NCBI RefSeq assembly: GCF_030867095.1
Contig: NC_081824.1
Coordinates: forward strand, 176,274,933-176,338,932
Length of the DNA: 64,000 nucleotides
Direction of reading: 5' to 3'
From: Alligator mississippiensis
Lineage: Eukaryota > Chordata > Crocodylia > Alligatoridae
This document shows positions 54,664-64,000 of this stretch, piece after piece. Made by a program: the position numbers and the translations under genes. Each line of letters opens with the position of its first letter. Within the stretch, counting starts at the first letter, position 1. The notes below the pieces were generated by a model, which was given only the letters and a program-made list of their open reading frames with translations, ran no database searches and was not told where the DNA came from.

Positions 54664-57600
54664 ACCAAATAGGATTTGGCCCTGTGAGGCCAGTCTGCTG
54701 GAATCAGGTCATTATCTGCCATGTAGAGAGAGTTCTTTAAGTTTTTCCCTGTGTACTGAACACTGGAGAAAATGAAGGACTTGGTTGGCTTAAGGCATCT
54801 GTCAGGAATGTTTTGCAGTGGCAGGCTGGAGTGGCCAAGCTCAGGTATGATGCAGGCAGCACCACTACTGCTGCTTCTCTGTGCTGGTGCTTCTTCCTGC
54901 TTCCAAAGACTATGTGAGTGGTGTTTGCTGACTACTGAACCCCCAGCTCCATGGGCTGGATCCGGTTGCTCCACAGGCTGTAAGTTGCTGACCCTCCCTT
55001 AAGGCTACTTGGTGTGAGATGGAAGCTTTCATCTCTGTGTCGCTGGTTCAAATCGGACTTAGCTTAGCAGTGGCAGGAGACACTGCCATTTGGCGGTGGT
55101 TCCATGTCTTGTGTCAAATGAGTCAATAGTTGCCTTTCCAGGTCTTAATAGCTGTGTAATGTAATAGATGGGTTTGATTAGCCTCAAGGGGCAAGGGAGT
55201 TGTAGCCCCAAGGGGCAAGTTTCTTGGTTTCCTCTTTTTTCTAGTATGACCTTAATTGTCACAGGTCACAAAAATTACTACCACTCTTTACCCACTGGCC
55301 AATCCAGCCCCTTTTTCTAGAAGAAAATTCATATATGTATACATGTGGAGGAGTTTATAAACACTTGGGCAAGAAGCTGTTCTGATATATTCTGAAGCTA
55401 GGAATGGAAATACTGGGAGCGAGTGAAAACTTCATGATGTCTTAGCACTTTTGCACAGCAAGGCAGATGTGGCTGGTGCTGGACACAAAGTAAGGGCAAT
55501 GGTTTGGTTTGGTATGAGTAGTTCCTGGCAGGGCGGCAAAAGTTCTGTCGCAGTGCAAATGTGGAATTCAAATTGGGCAGCCCTTTGAAGAGGGGTTGAT
55601 GGCTGTACAAGGTGCAGCCAAGGGGAGAACGTAGCTAACAGGAGCTGGCTCAGCTCTTGCATTGATTTTGCTCCTGTGCAGCATCATTCCGTGGAGTTAT
55701 TCTTGATTTGTTCTGCTCCAATAGCAGAGTCGAAGCTTATAATCCTGCCCCCAGGAATTTACTATCTGGAGCATTTTGACCTCTAGTAATGAAAGGCTCA
55801 ACTTCCCCCTCCCATTCATAAGCTCCAAAACAGTCAGACTGTGCTGTTTGTGTGGGCGTTAGGCAGCCTTTGGGTGGGTTTTTTAGGAATCTTTTTTAGG
55901 AATCACAGGCCAGGAGGAACTTGGAGCGTGCAACCCTTCTATTCCAATTTGGGATTTGTCCTGGCTCCAGTGTTGGGGTGATACCAAGGTCACGTAGGTG
56001 CTCTCTGTTCCAAAACCCTGGGAGACGCCTGCCTGCCCTGCAGGCAAAGCCTATTCCTTGCACCATATGACTTGTGTCTTTAGAAAAGTGGTTGCTATGC
56101 AGCCTTGTTTGCTTACAGTAGGTGACACTGTTTGCCTGCTGCGTGTGTAACCTGTGCAAGCCTGCTATCCTCCTGCAGAGGGGGGCTAGCCTGCCATGCT
56201 GACATCCATGCCCACACAGCTTTGAATACCTATGGTTTGGTAGAAACCCGGATTTGTTGCAGGGGAGGTGGCCTACAGCTGGGCTTTGTAGTGCCCAGAA
56301 CGATGAGGAGCTAAACAATGTGGAAACTAGGTTTCCGAAGTGATGGGATGTCCCTGCTTGTAAAGGAGGTTAGTGAACAGTGCTGACGGGTGCTTTGCTG
56401 CTTTCTCAGGGAGGTGGCACTTGGGGATAGACGAGATGGACCATACTGATGATTTGTTGCTCTGTGCACCGACGGAGGCTTCTTGGTGCTGAGGATTCTT
56501 TCCAGTAAAACAGTAAGTGGTCTATTGTGAAAGAGAATTTGGGAAAAAGGTGTAGTTGCTTTTTTTTTTTTTTCCTTTCCCTTCTGGTTTATTAACCTAA
56601 AAGAAAAAAAATTTAGCTTCAGGGAACTTTCTGGTAAGTCCTTTTGCTGACACTGAGGGTGGGGGAAGCTGGGTTTTCAATTGAGGGAGAGTCCCAAGGT
56701 GAGTGGAAGAAGAGCCAGGCTTAGATTACAGTAGACCGGTGAGGGGAAGATGAGGAAAAGGCAGGAACTGCTGATTGAAAACTTACTCTTTGTATGAAAC
56801 TTAGTGTTTTATACAACCAGCTGATAGCAATTGGCACCTCACAGCCTGGGACAGTTGTGGCCACTAGCAGAAAGGGTGTTGTACTATTGCAAGGGGGAAG
56901 AGAAACTCCATCAGAGGTGGGAAAATTCCCACTTCAGCTCAAGCACAGCAGTGTCAGGTCTCTCAGCCAGGTATTCTCAGAGGTACCCATCTGGCATTGC
57001 ATGCAGGTAAATAGGCAAGCTTGCTTTTCAGCCTCTGAGCAAATTCGGCATGTCTTAGTGAGGCCACAAAGTGCAAATTGCTTTCAGGTTTTTGCTGGAA
57101 ATCTGCTGTCATTGTTTAAATGGAATCAAGCAAGGCCCACACCACACCCACTCCCCAAATCAGGCTCCTGGTTAACCATGGAGAAGTTTTGGAATTGGTA
57201 TCAGGGCTCTCTGGTCTCGCTCTGGAAGATGGTGTGAAAATCCATCTGGCCAATGGTTTAAGTTGCTGAGTTCAGTTAAGTTAATTTTGGTGCTGCAGTG
57301 AAGATGTGATACAGGTGGAGGCATTTTGTTTGAATAAGTGGCTGATAGGAAAACTTGGGAAGTTGATGACTCTGGGGTGTAGGTACTTGATGCCAGGGTA
57401 TCACCTCTGCTGATGAGCATACTTACCTTGAGTTTAGCCCCTGCTTTGCAAATGGATATTACGAGGAATTTAGGAAAACCACAGCTGGGAATGATGCAGC
57501 ATAGGGAAGAAGAAAGCTATACAATCAAAAGCAGCTCCCTTTGCATTTAAATTCCATTTGAAATCCAGAGATGCCAGCCTGTCACAGATGGCAAATAAAG

Positions 57601-57789
57601 AGCCACTCAAATTCTCCAAGGGATAAGATGCAGGGACTTGTTCCCTTTGCTCATTATTAGAGATGTTTGCTGGTTACGTTCTCCCTCCCCTGGCTTCTCC
57701 CTCTCTGGAGAGAAATCTTTGCTTCATGTCTCTTCTCTTTCCTTCCTTGATAGCATCTCTGTCCCCTTCCTGAAAACTTAACAAGCTAC
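54664..57789. other. Intergenic, no gene recognised
   Basis: No supported exon or RNA gene. A run of 17 T residues lies at about 56561-56577. Open frames up to about 147 codons (56794-57237) show no family resemblance. Confidence 0.4.
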
Positions 57790-58035
57790 AGCTCTGAGAT
57801 AGGAACCATTGCTGTGATGATGGCAATATTAATTAGTATTTACACAAAAGTTTTCCTCTGTGGATTTCAAAGGGCTTTGCAAAGGTGGGTGAAGTACCAT
57901 TTCTATTCTTCAAGTGCAGAAGCAAGATGCCGGGAGGTGATCTTGTGCTCAAATTCCATGGCCCGTGTCATGCAGGAGGCCAGATTTGGTAAATCTAATG
58001 GTGCATTCTCACCTTCAGATTTATGAATCTATGAA
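57790..58035 (+). mobile_element. SINE-like remnant followed by CR1 tail
   Basis: TTTCAAAGGGCTTTGCAAAG resembles a MIR-type core. From about 57972, GCAGGAGGCCAGATTTGGTA and TTCAGATTTATGAATCTATG fit a CR1 3' end with its terminal repeat. Confidence 0.55.
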
Positions 58036-59227
58036 GGCAAAATAGTGAATTTAATAGCAGGCTAAGACTTAGGACCTACTTCTGCTGACTCCCAGTCTTC
58101 AGTGCTAAACACTGGACAAGCTGCCTCCCTCATTGTATCATTAATTCTGATGTGTGTTTCCAGCTGACTGCATTGTGGTGTACATTGCATCTGCAGAGTC
58201 TAGGAGTTGAATTGTTGAAAAGCCCGGAGTCTCAAGGATGTCTAGTCTTTCAATTCTGCCCTGAAGTCCTTTCCCTTAGTCTAGCCTCTGCAAAGAGCTG
58301 AGGCAGAAAGGGCTGATGTTAGGAATGTGCAGGGATATGAGCTTCCATGATTTTGGGGTGCTGAGTTTTGACCACCAACCAGGGAGCCAGAGAAGAAAAA
58401 GGCCAGCCCTCCCTGCTTTCCCCAGTCCTAGTTCTCAAACCTTTCCTGGTACAGCCCCTGTCTTGGAGACAAGTGACCAGAAGTCCCCTTATGTATACCA
58501 CCCACCCAACCTTCCTTCCTCAGTTCATCTAACAATGGTTTTCCTGTGGCCCCACACACTGCACGGCTCATTGCATAAACTACTGCTGCTGCCTTGATTC
58601 ATCTCTGCTGCTGGATCTCAGTGTGATTTTGGTAGCCTGCTGATCCCAAATGTGACAGGGTAACATAGATCAAGAAAAGCCCCTCCATTCAGTGCTTGGG
58701 GTGAGCACAGCTTAGCCTGTGAAGAGGATGGGGCCTGTATTGATTTTCTCATTATTGGTTTTCAGGGGTTTGCTCATCGTGACTAGCTATAGAAGTCAAG
58801 GCTTGCTCATGTGAGTACATTTTACGGGAACAGTCCTTGGGTAGTACAGCCCAGATCCACACAGGTCCTTGGGTGGCATTCCTCAGCACTGCTTCTCCTA
58901 TCACCTTGTCTCCGTGCCACCCACAGGAATTTTTTAGCCCCGGTGAAACCCCAAGGCTCCCCCAACAATGCAATGCATGAGAAGAAAGTGAGGTGCTTGA
59001 AGAAGGATTTCCCAGAATCTGCTCTGCTGAGCAGAGAGCTGCCCAAACTAGTCAGAGGTGACATATCAAGGAGAGAGGTGCAGAGAGGAGCAAGGAAGAA
59101 GGCATTAAGCATCTAAGTGGCTGATCTGTTGTTTAGGGCAGACAGGCCAGAGATAGGCACTTCCCTTCATGTGGGATCCTTAGCCATGGACCTTAAATTA
59201 GAGACCTAAATCAGTCAGCTGCTCAGG
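58036..59227. other. Intergenic, no gene recognised
   Basis: 58430-58510 contains, on the reverse strand, GGTTTGAGAACTAGGACTGG, reminiscent of a hAT end. No exon supported. Confidence 0.35.
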
Positions 59228-59440
59228 TAGCACATAGCTAAGCAGCCAGTGGTGTAACTAGGGCAGGGCAAATAGGGCAAGCGTCCTGGGCACCAGCCTG
59301 GGGTGGGGGGCATGCAGAAAAAAGTGACTGCTGCCCTGGTGCCCCACACGCTTGACTGTGTCCCTAAGCTACTACCAACTGCCCAAACCTCTCTATCTTG
59401 TGTTCACGCTCAGTAGCTCGCTCAGATGTGGCCTACATTT
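59228..59440 (+). mobile_element. DNA transposon-like terminus
   Basis: CAGTGGTGTAACTAGGGCAG followed by AGGGCAAGCGTCCTGGGCAC resembles common vertebrate hAT-type ends (CAGTGGCGTAACTAGGG). The other end was not found; the adjacent CR1 may interrupt it. Confidence 0.45.
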
Positions 59441-59444
59441 CCCA

Positions 59445-60018
59445 TTCATAGATTCATAGATGTTAGGGTCGGAAGGGACCTCAATAGATCATCGAGTCCG
59501 ACCCCCTGCATAAGCAGGAAAGAGTGCTGGGTCTAGATGACCCCAGCTAGATGCCTATCTAACCTCCTCTTGAAGACCCCCAGGGTAGGGGAGAGCACCA
59601 CCTCCCTTGGGAGCCCGTTCCACACCTTGGCCCCTCGAACTGTGAAGAAGTTCTTCCTAATGTCTAGTCTAAATCTGCTCTCTGCTAGCTTGTGGCCATT
59701 ATTTTTTGTGACCCCTGGGGGCGCCTTGGTGAATAAAACCTTACCAATTCCCTTCTGTGCCCCCGTGATGAACTTATAGGCAGCCACAAGGTCGCCTCTC
59801 AACCTTCTCTTGTGGAGGCTAAAAAGGTCCAGGTTCTCTAGTCTCCTTGTAGGGCTTGGCCTGCAAGCCCTTAACCATACGAGTGGCCCTTCTCTGGACC
59901 CTCTCCAGGTTATCCGCATCTCTCTTGAAGTGTGGTGCCCAGAATTGCACACAGTACTCCAACTGCGGTCTGACCAACACCCGATAGAGGGGAAGTATCA
60001 CCTCCTTGGATCTATTCG
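59445..60018 (-). mobile_element. CR1 LINE, 5' truncated, C-terminal part of ORF2 and 3' end
   Basis: Reverse strand reads NRSKEVILPLYRVLVRPQLE then YCVQFWAPHFKRDADNLERV and QRRATRMVKGLQ; after a frame change, LENLDLFSLHKRRLRGDLVA then AAYKFITG, RLDIRKNFFTVRGAKVWNGL and PREVVLSPTLGVFKRRLDRH. These are the last blocks of CR1 reverse transcriptase. A small deletion near 59845-59850 breaks the frame. The 3' end finishes with ATTCATAGATTCATAGA-type repeats (reverse) near 59448. Upstream of 60018 similarity stops, the usual 5' truncation. Good preservation suggests a fairly young insertion. Confidence 0.95.
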
Positions 60019-60437
60019 TCATGCTTCTAGGAGGATGCTCTGCTGCCCACCAGCAGCCTGCTGGCAATCTCTGATGCTCCTGGTGGAGTTGTTAGCAGTC
60101 ACAGCAGTTCGGAAAGCTCTGGGCCTGCTTGAAGGCCTGGTGGTCCCATACCCAGTTTGAGAGGCTTTGGCTTCAGATAGGGCTCCAAGCAGCTCAGTAG
60201 CTGTGGGGCAGCTTAAGTGGCTTTTGCAAATGCCAGCCAGTGGAAACTGGGGCGCTGAAAGGACTTCCATGCCTGAGGAGTTAAATTGCTGCTGAGTGGA
60301 GACTTTGAAAATGTTAGTGATGCCTAGATGGTGCATTCAGGTGCCTAACACAGTTCATAGTACCCAAGTCCCTTTAACAAACTGGATATTAAGTTCCTAA
60401 GGATAGAAGCTGTCTTCTTTTGTACTTATACAACAAT
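60019..60437. other. Intergenic, no gene recognised
   Basis: Sequence beyond the CR1 truncation point; nothing supported. Confidence 0.4.
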
Positions 60438-60445
60438 ACATACAG

Positions 60446-60666
60446 CAGTGCTCTCCAACCATTTTGGCTAGGAGATCACATCTTGAATTAAAAAGCAACC
60501 CAAGATCTACCCTGTGTGGCCACCCCCTCCTCTGCAGGTCAGTGTGTGGGGAGGGAAGGGCGGGGGGCAGATTGAGGTGGAGGGAGAAATAATTATTTGG
60601 GGGCATGCCCCCTCAGATTGAAAGAGTCTATCATGGGCTCCCTGATCGACCAGTTGGTGACCACTG
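60446..60666. mobile_element. hAT-like element, 221 bp
   Basis: Left CAGTGCTCTCCAACCATTTT, right (reverse) CAGTGGTCACCAACTGGTCG. Flanks ACATACAG (60438-60445) and ACATATAG (60667-60674) agree at 7 of 8 bases. No coding capacity. Confidence 0.85.
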
Positions 60667-60674
60667 ACATATAG

Positions 60675-63585
60675 TGTGTCGGCTTAACAAATCATGTTGC
60701 TATACCGGCTTCTGCTTCACACTGGGAGTGAAGAACTTCGGCTGGGCAGCTAAAATCTCATTTGCTTCTTTCTGAATGAATGGAATCTCTTCAGGTTGGG
60801 GGATTTTTTACCACTTAATTATTTTACAGTAAGGGGAAGGGAGCCATTGGGAATTGTGTTTGGGGTTAACACGAGTGTTGCTGAATTGAGAACCCATCTA
60901 GCAGAAACCAGCTAGGAGTGGTTGAGCTTCTAGGGAAGAGGCGCAGAGCACTTCACAGGGTTCATCCGTTCCCATCACTGCTACCCTCTGCAGGAAAAGG
61001 ATGTGTCCCTAGGTATTTTGAAAGTACTGGATGCTAGCAGCACAGTACAGCAAAACAAATTCATGCAGCAGGGGGTGGGAGAAGATGCTTTCCCTTGGGG
61101 ATATGGGGTTATGTGTTCATGTGTGTTGGGGGAGTGGTGCTCCCTAAGTCAGGAGCTGGTAGGGGAGGCCAACATTTTTAATTGGCATTGTTCCTAAAGA
61201 TACCTGTACTGATGTTTTTCCTTTCAGCACTGTCCCACGCCCAGGGAATCCTTAGCCCTGGAAGTTTATGGGGCAGTCTCTGCTCCTTTTGCAGGAGGGG
61301 AGCTGAGCAGGCCAGACAGTCTGGTTCATGGAGTCCTCAGGCACAGGGTGAGAGTTGAACCTATGCCAACCACATGCATGGGACTGATCATGACCTCTCC
61401 AACACATCATGTTTTGTTCCCCACAGGTGTGTACACAGAGAGACTTTCTTTTTGTTCTTGACTCTTGCTTGAACCATGGAAGACTAAACTTAGTCTTGTC
61501 ACTGTTTGGCCTGAGAGCAACCCTTCTGAAGAGGCATTGTCCACCTGTCAGTGTACTTGTTTCCAGAACACCAGCTGCTATGGCCTAATTAGTGGTAGCT
61601 CCAACTATTTCATATTTATATTGCAGCAACACCTAGTACCCTGATTCAGATGGGAGCTTCTGTGCACTGAAGGGCTCTGTGTACTGAAGGAGCTCACACT
61701 ATAAGTGGCTGATCTAGAGCTCACTGACATCAAGGAGAAGCTTTCCACCCATATCAGTGGGGATTGGGGCAAGCACTAAGGAAAGGGAAGCTAATGCACG
61801 TTATCTGTTCTTGGCTCTGTTGCTTCTTTGTTTCCCATGACCACAAAAGACAAGATGTCAACCACCTGAGAAGAATAAATGTATTTGGCCAGTGCAGTAG
61901 AGACAGTTACGGTATGCATGGTGAAAAAGCTTTGTGTACCGTACTCAAATAACCGTGATGTCCAACCGAACGCCTCATTAGAGCAGGTGCTCCGTGTTGT
62001 TCTGTTTGCTCTTTGGTAACCACTGAAAGAGCTGGCAAAATTTGTCTTTCAGACCAGTTTGTTTCGATCGCCTGGCTTGCTGCCCTGCTCAGGCTTCTCA
62101 GGGATAAGCCCTATTTCAGGGATGAGCAAATTGGTTCTGCTGAAGTAAGGGGTGCTTTGGCATGGAGTCTGCTATGAAAAGTCTTTTGATGTGGGTGCAG
62201 AACTGGTAATCCTCTCCTGATGAGAGGATTCCTTGGGACTCCAGCTGAGCAAGTGAAAGTGGAACTCCAAAGAAAGCTCCAGGTTTTCTGTTGCATTTTT
62301 AATAGGATTTTCCTTGTCTATGCTCCTGCCTGTGCCTGTATACCATTAATTCTCCAGCAAGAGTGTTTGCTAGCTGTGAAACATTCCTGAAAACAATGAA
62401 TGTCAGAATCATGACAGGTACGTTTCAAATGTGTTCTCAAATATTTGCTTTAGAAAAGTCATCCTAAGAATGCTCCTCATTCAGTCAGGGGACAGGAAGA
62501 TGTTGTATAGTTTGTGCATTGTACCAAAAAAGTAACTCAGGAATGCAGGCAAGGAAAGCTTGATTTGCTTGCACTGTTTGAATCAAGGGTGAGTGCCACT
62601 GCTGCAAGTTGTAGCTCTGTTTGTTTCTTCTTGACCAGCAACCTGGTCAAGATCTAAGAACCTCAAGTCCTTTGTTCACTTTGATATACTGTTGTCCAAA
62701 GTAGTGACTACTAAAATAAGTTGCCATTTCTACAGCTGGACCATCCCTAATTCTAAGCTGGGGTTCATGTCAGATGACCATAGCCACCTGAGTTTGTCAG
62801 AGCCTCAAAACCAACCCAATTCTTTGGCTGTTAACATCTAGTGCTCATTTCAAACCAATCTTTGTTTAAACAGCTTTCTAAGAGGGATTAGAGTAAAGTG
62901 TATTTTACAAACTGACCCTTTGGGTTTGCAACATTGGCAAACCATGAGAGAGAGAGAGCGAGCAAATTTGTTCACTGGGAGAGATTTAAATGCTAATAAT
63001 GACAAAAACTTTTACATTTTCATTTCCTGGCTGGTAACGATCCAAAGGAGTCAAGAATCCCAGGAGGGTGAATTTCTTTTAGATTAACCTGGCAGAGAAT
63101 TAGACAGGAGCGTCATTACTGTCTGCCAAGTGTTAGGAGGGCTCAAAACTGTTCAAATCCCTGATTTCTCCCTGTCTTTGGAAAGCAATTATTCCAGCAT
63201 TGTTCTTTTCATAACAAGGTGGTCCAATGCCATTCTTGGTTGTGACTGGCTATGTGGCAAGAATAACACTGTTTCTTTTTGCACTCATTTACATTTGTCC
63301 AGCTGTGATCGGTATCAGAATATCATAGATATGCATCCTGTCCCTCCTGCACTGGGCCCAGTTTTAATGAGGTTTGGGTCATGGAAGGTGTTTCTGCAGT
63401 GGTCAGATAGAGAGACTTCTACTCGCCCACTGTTTCCTCAAGGTTGCGTGGTAGGAGAGGGGTGGCTGCATAGCTACCAAACACAGTGGCTTTTATGGCA
63501 ATTGCCTGCCCTTCCAACCCTTTCACTTGCAAAAGATGTGAGAGTCTGCATACGTAGGAAGAGCATACACCAACTACTGAAGATT
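60675..63585. other. Intergenic, no gene recognised
   Basis: No supported exon, RNA gene or bounded transposon. A short (GA)n run lies at 62947-62960. Confidence 0.4.
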
Positions 63586-63695
63586 CCTTAGCCTGACGAA
63601 GGGTTTTTGAACCTGAAAGCTTGCTTAATAACTATTCTCCAACCATTTGGGTTGGTCTAATAAAAATTATCAAATTCACCCAAGGAACCTTGTCT
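63586..63695 (+). mobile_element. Common sauropsid retroelement tail (class uncertain)
   Basis: CCTTAGCCTGACGAAGGGTT then CCTGAAAGCTTGCTTAATAA, GGGTTGGTCTAATAAAAATT and ACCTTGTCTCC follows the widespread ending CTGAAGAAGGGT…CGAAAGCTTG…TTGGTCCAATAAAAGATATT…CACCTTGTCTC. Probably a LINE or Penelope-like tail. Confidence 0.6.
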
Positions 63696-63784
63696 CCATA
63701 GTCCCTGTGCACTCTCATGTTACGTTACTCAATGCTTTGCATTTCTGGGGCCAGACTTTCAGACTCCAAAACCATACCACAGAG

Positions 63785-63885
63785 AAGCTAGAGAACTGGA
63801 TCAAGGATATACAACAAGTTAGTGGGAGAGCTGGGTATGGAAGCAGGAAGCATGGAAATCTCTTGTCCTAACCACTGTGCTCACT
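63785..63885 (+). mobile_element. SINE-like tail
   Basis: AGTTAGTGGGAGAGCTGGGT then TCTCTTGTCCTAACCACTGT resembles a MIR/tRNA-SINE tail. Short and diverged. Confidence 0.4.
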
Positions 63886-64000
63886 TCTGGGATATTTTTC
63901 AGTATCGCATCTCAGCCATTTTTCAATGCCTCAAGTAACTGGGCATCTTCTTTGGGAGACAATCCCAGTCTAGAAGAGTACTTCTCTAATATTGTCCTTA

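Noticed and set aside
56794..57237. 147-codon open frame
   Set aside because: No conserved domain or splice context; composition like the surrounding non-coding DNA.
1..64000. CRISPR arrays, operons, riboswitches, phage genes
   Set aside because: Spliced vertebrate gene structure and vertebrate repeats throughout; no regular spacer-repeat pattern seen.
1..64000. tRNA, 5S or U6 genes
   Set aside because: No intact internal A/B boxes with cloverleaf potential or U6 start sequence noticed on either strand; only SINE tails.

Overview
The window is vertebrate nuclear DNA. It holds one recognisable protein-coding gene, the 3' two-thirds of WDR43 (UTP5 homologue) on the + strand, followed by about 38 kb in which no gene could be recognised. 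Three things point to a sauropsid, most likely a crocodilian (alligator-like), with turtle as the alternative: a CR1 LINE fragment at 59.4-60.0 kb whose 3' end carries the ATTCATAG/TCATAGAT-type repeats, further CR1 tails elsewhere, and many hAT-type non-autonomous DNA transposons. The species call is an inference.

Region 1 (1-8737) is read as the upstream WDR43 intron, because the first exon in the window opens in mid-codon. It is packed with GC-rich foldback DNA transposons: a roughly 700 bp imperfect palindrome at 1.74-2.44 kb, a hAT-like element at 2886-3241, a foldback hAT-like element at 3680-4718 with a perfect 8-bp target-site duplication, and a relative at 6733-7557.

Region 2 (8738-25.83 kb) holds fifteen WDR43 exons. 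All have GT-AG borders, and the total coding length is one split-codon base plus 499 codons including the stop. The exons encode the end of the WD40 repeats, a linker, the Utp12-type helical domain and an acidic tail ending EESEEE-like before TAA at 24772-24774. A long 3' UTR ends near 25.83 kb. Two introns carry box C/D snoRNAs (about 8998-9080 and 11275-11348). Their D-box guides can pair with the same 28S rRNA segment and, by the D+5 rule, point to the same A. A ribosome-biogenesis gene hosting rRNA-modification guides makes functional sense and matches the SNORD53/SNORD92 arrangement known in mammalian WDR43. The other introns contain more hAT-like elements, CR1 tails, a Harbinger-like element and small hairpins.

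Region 3 (25.83-64 kb) has no exon I can defend. It contains CR1 fragments, remnants of an L2/CR1-clade reverse transcriptase, a MIR-type SINE, several hAT-like elements with 8-bp target-site duplications, a 186-bp hairpin and simple repeats. In human the next gene downstream of WDR43 in the same direction is, from memory, TOGARAM2 (FAM179A); its 5' exons may lie in or beyond this region, but none was identified.

No CRISPR array, operon, phage or bacterial-type system is present. The most interesting signals are the paired same-target snoRNAs and a set of hAT-like foldback elements whose bodies are themselves long palindromes.
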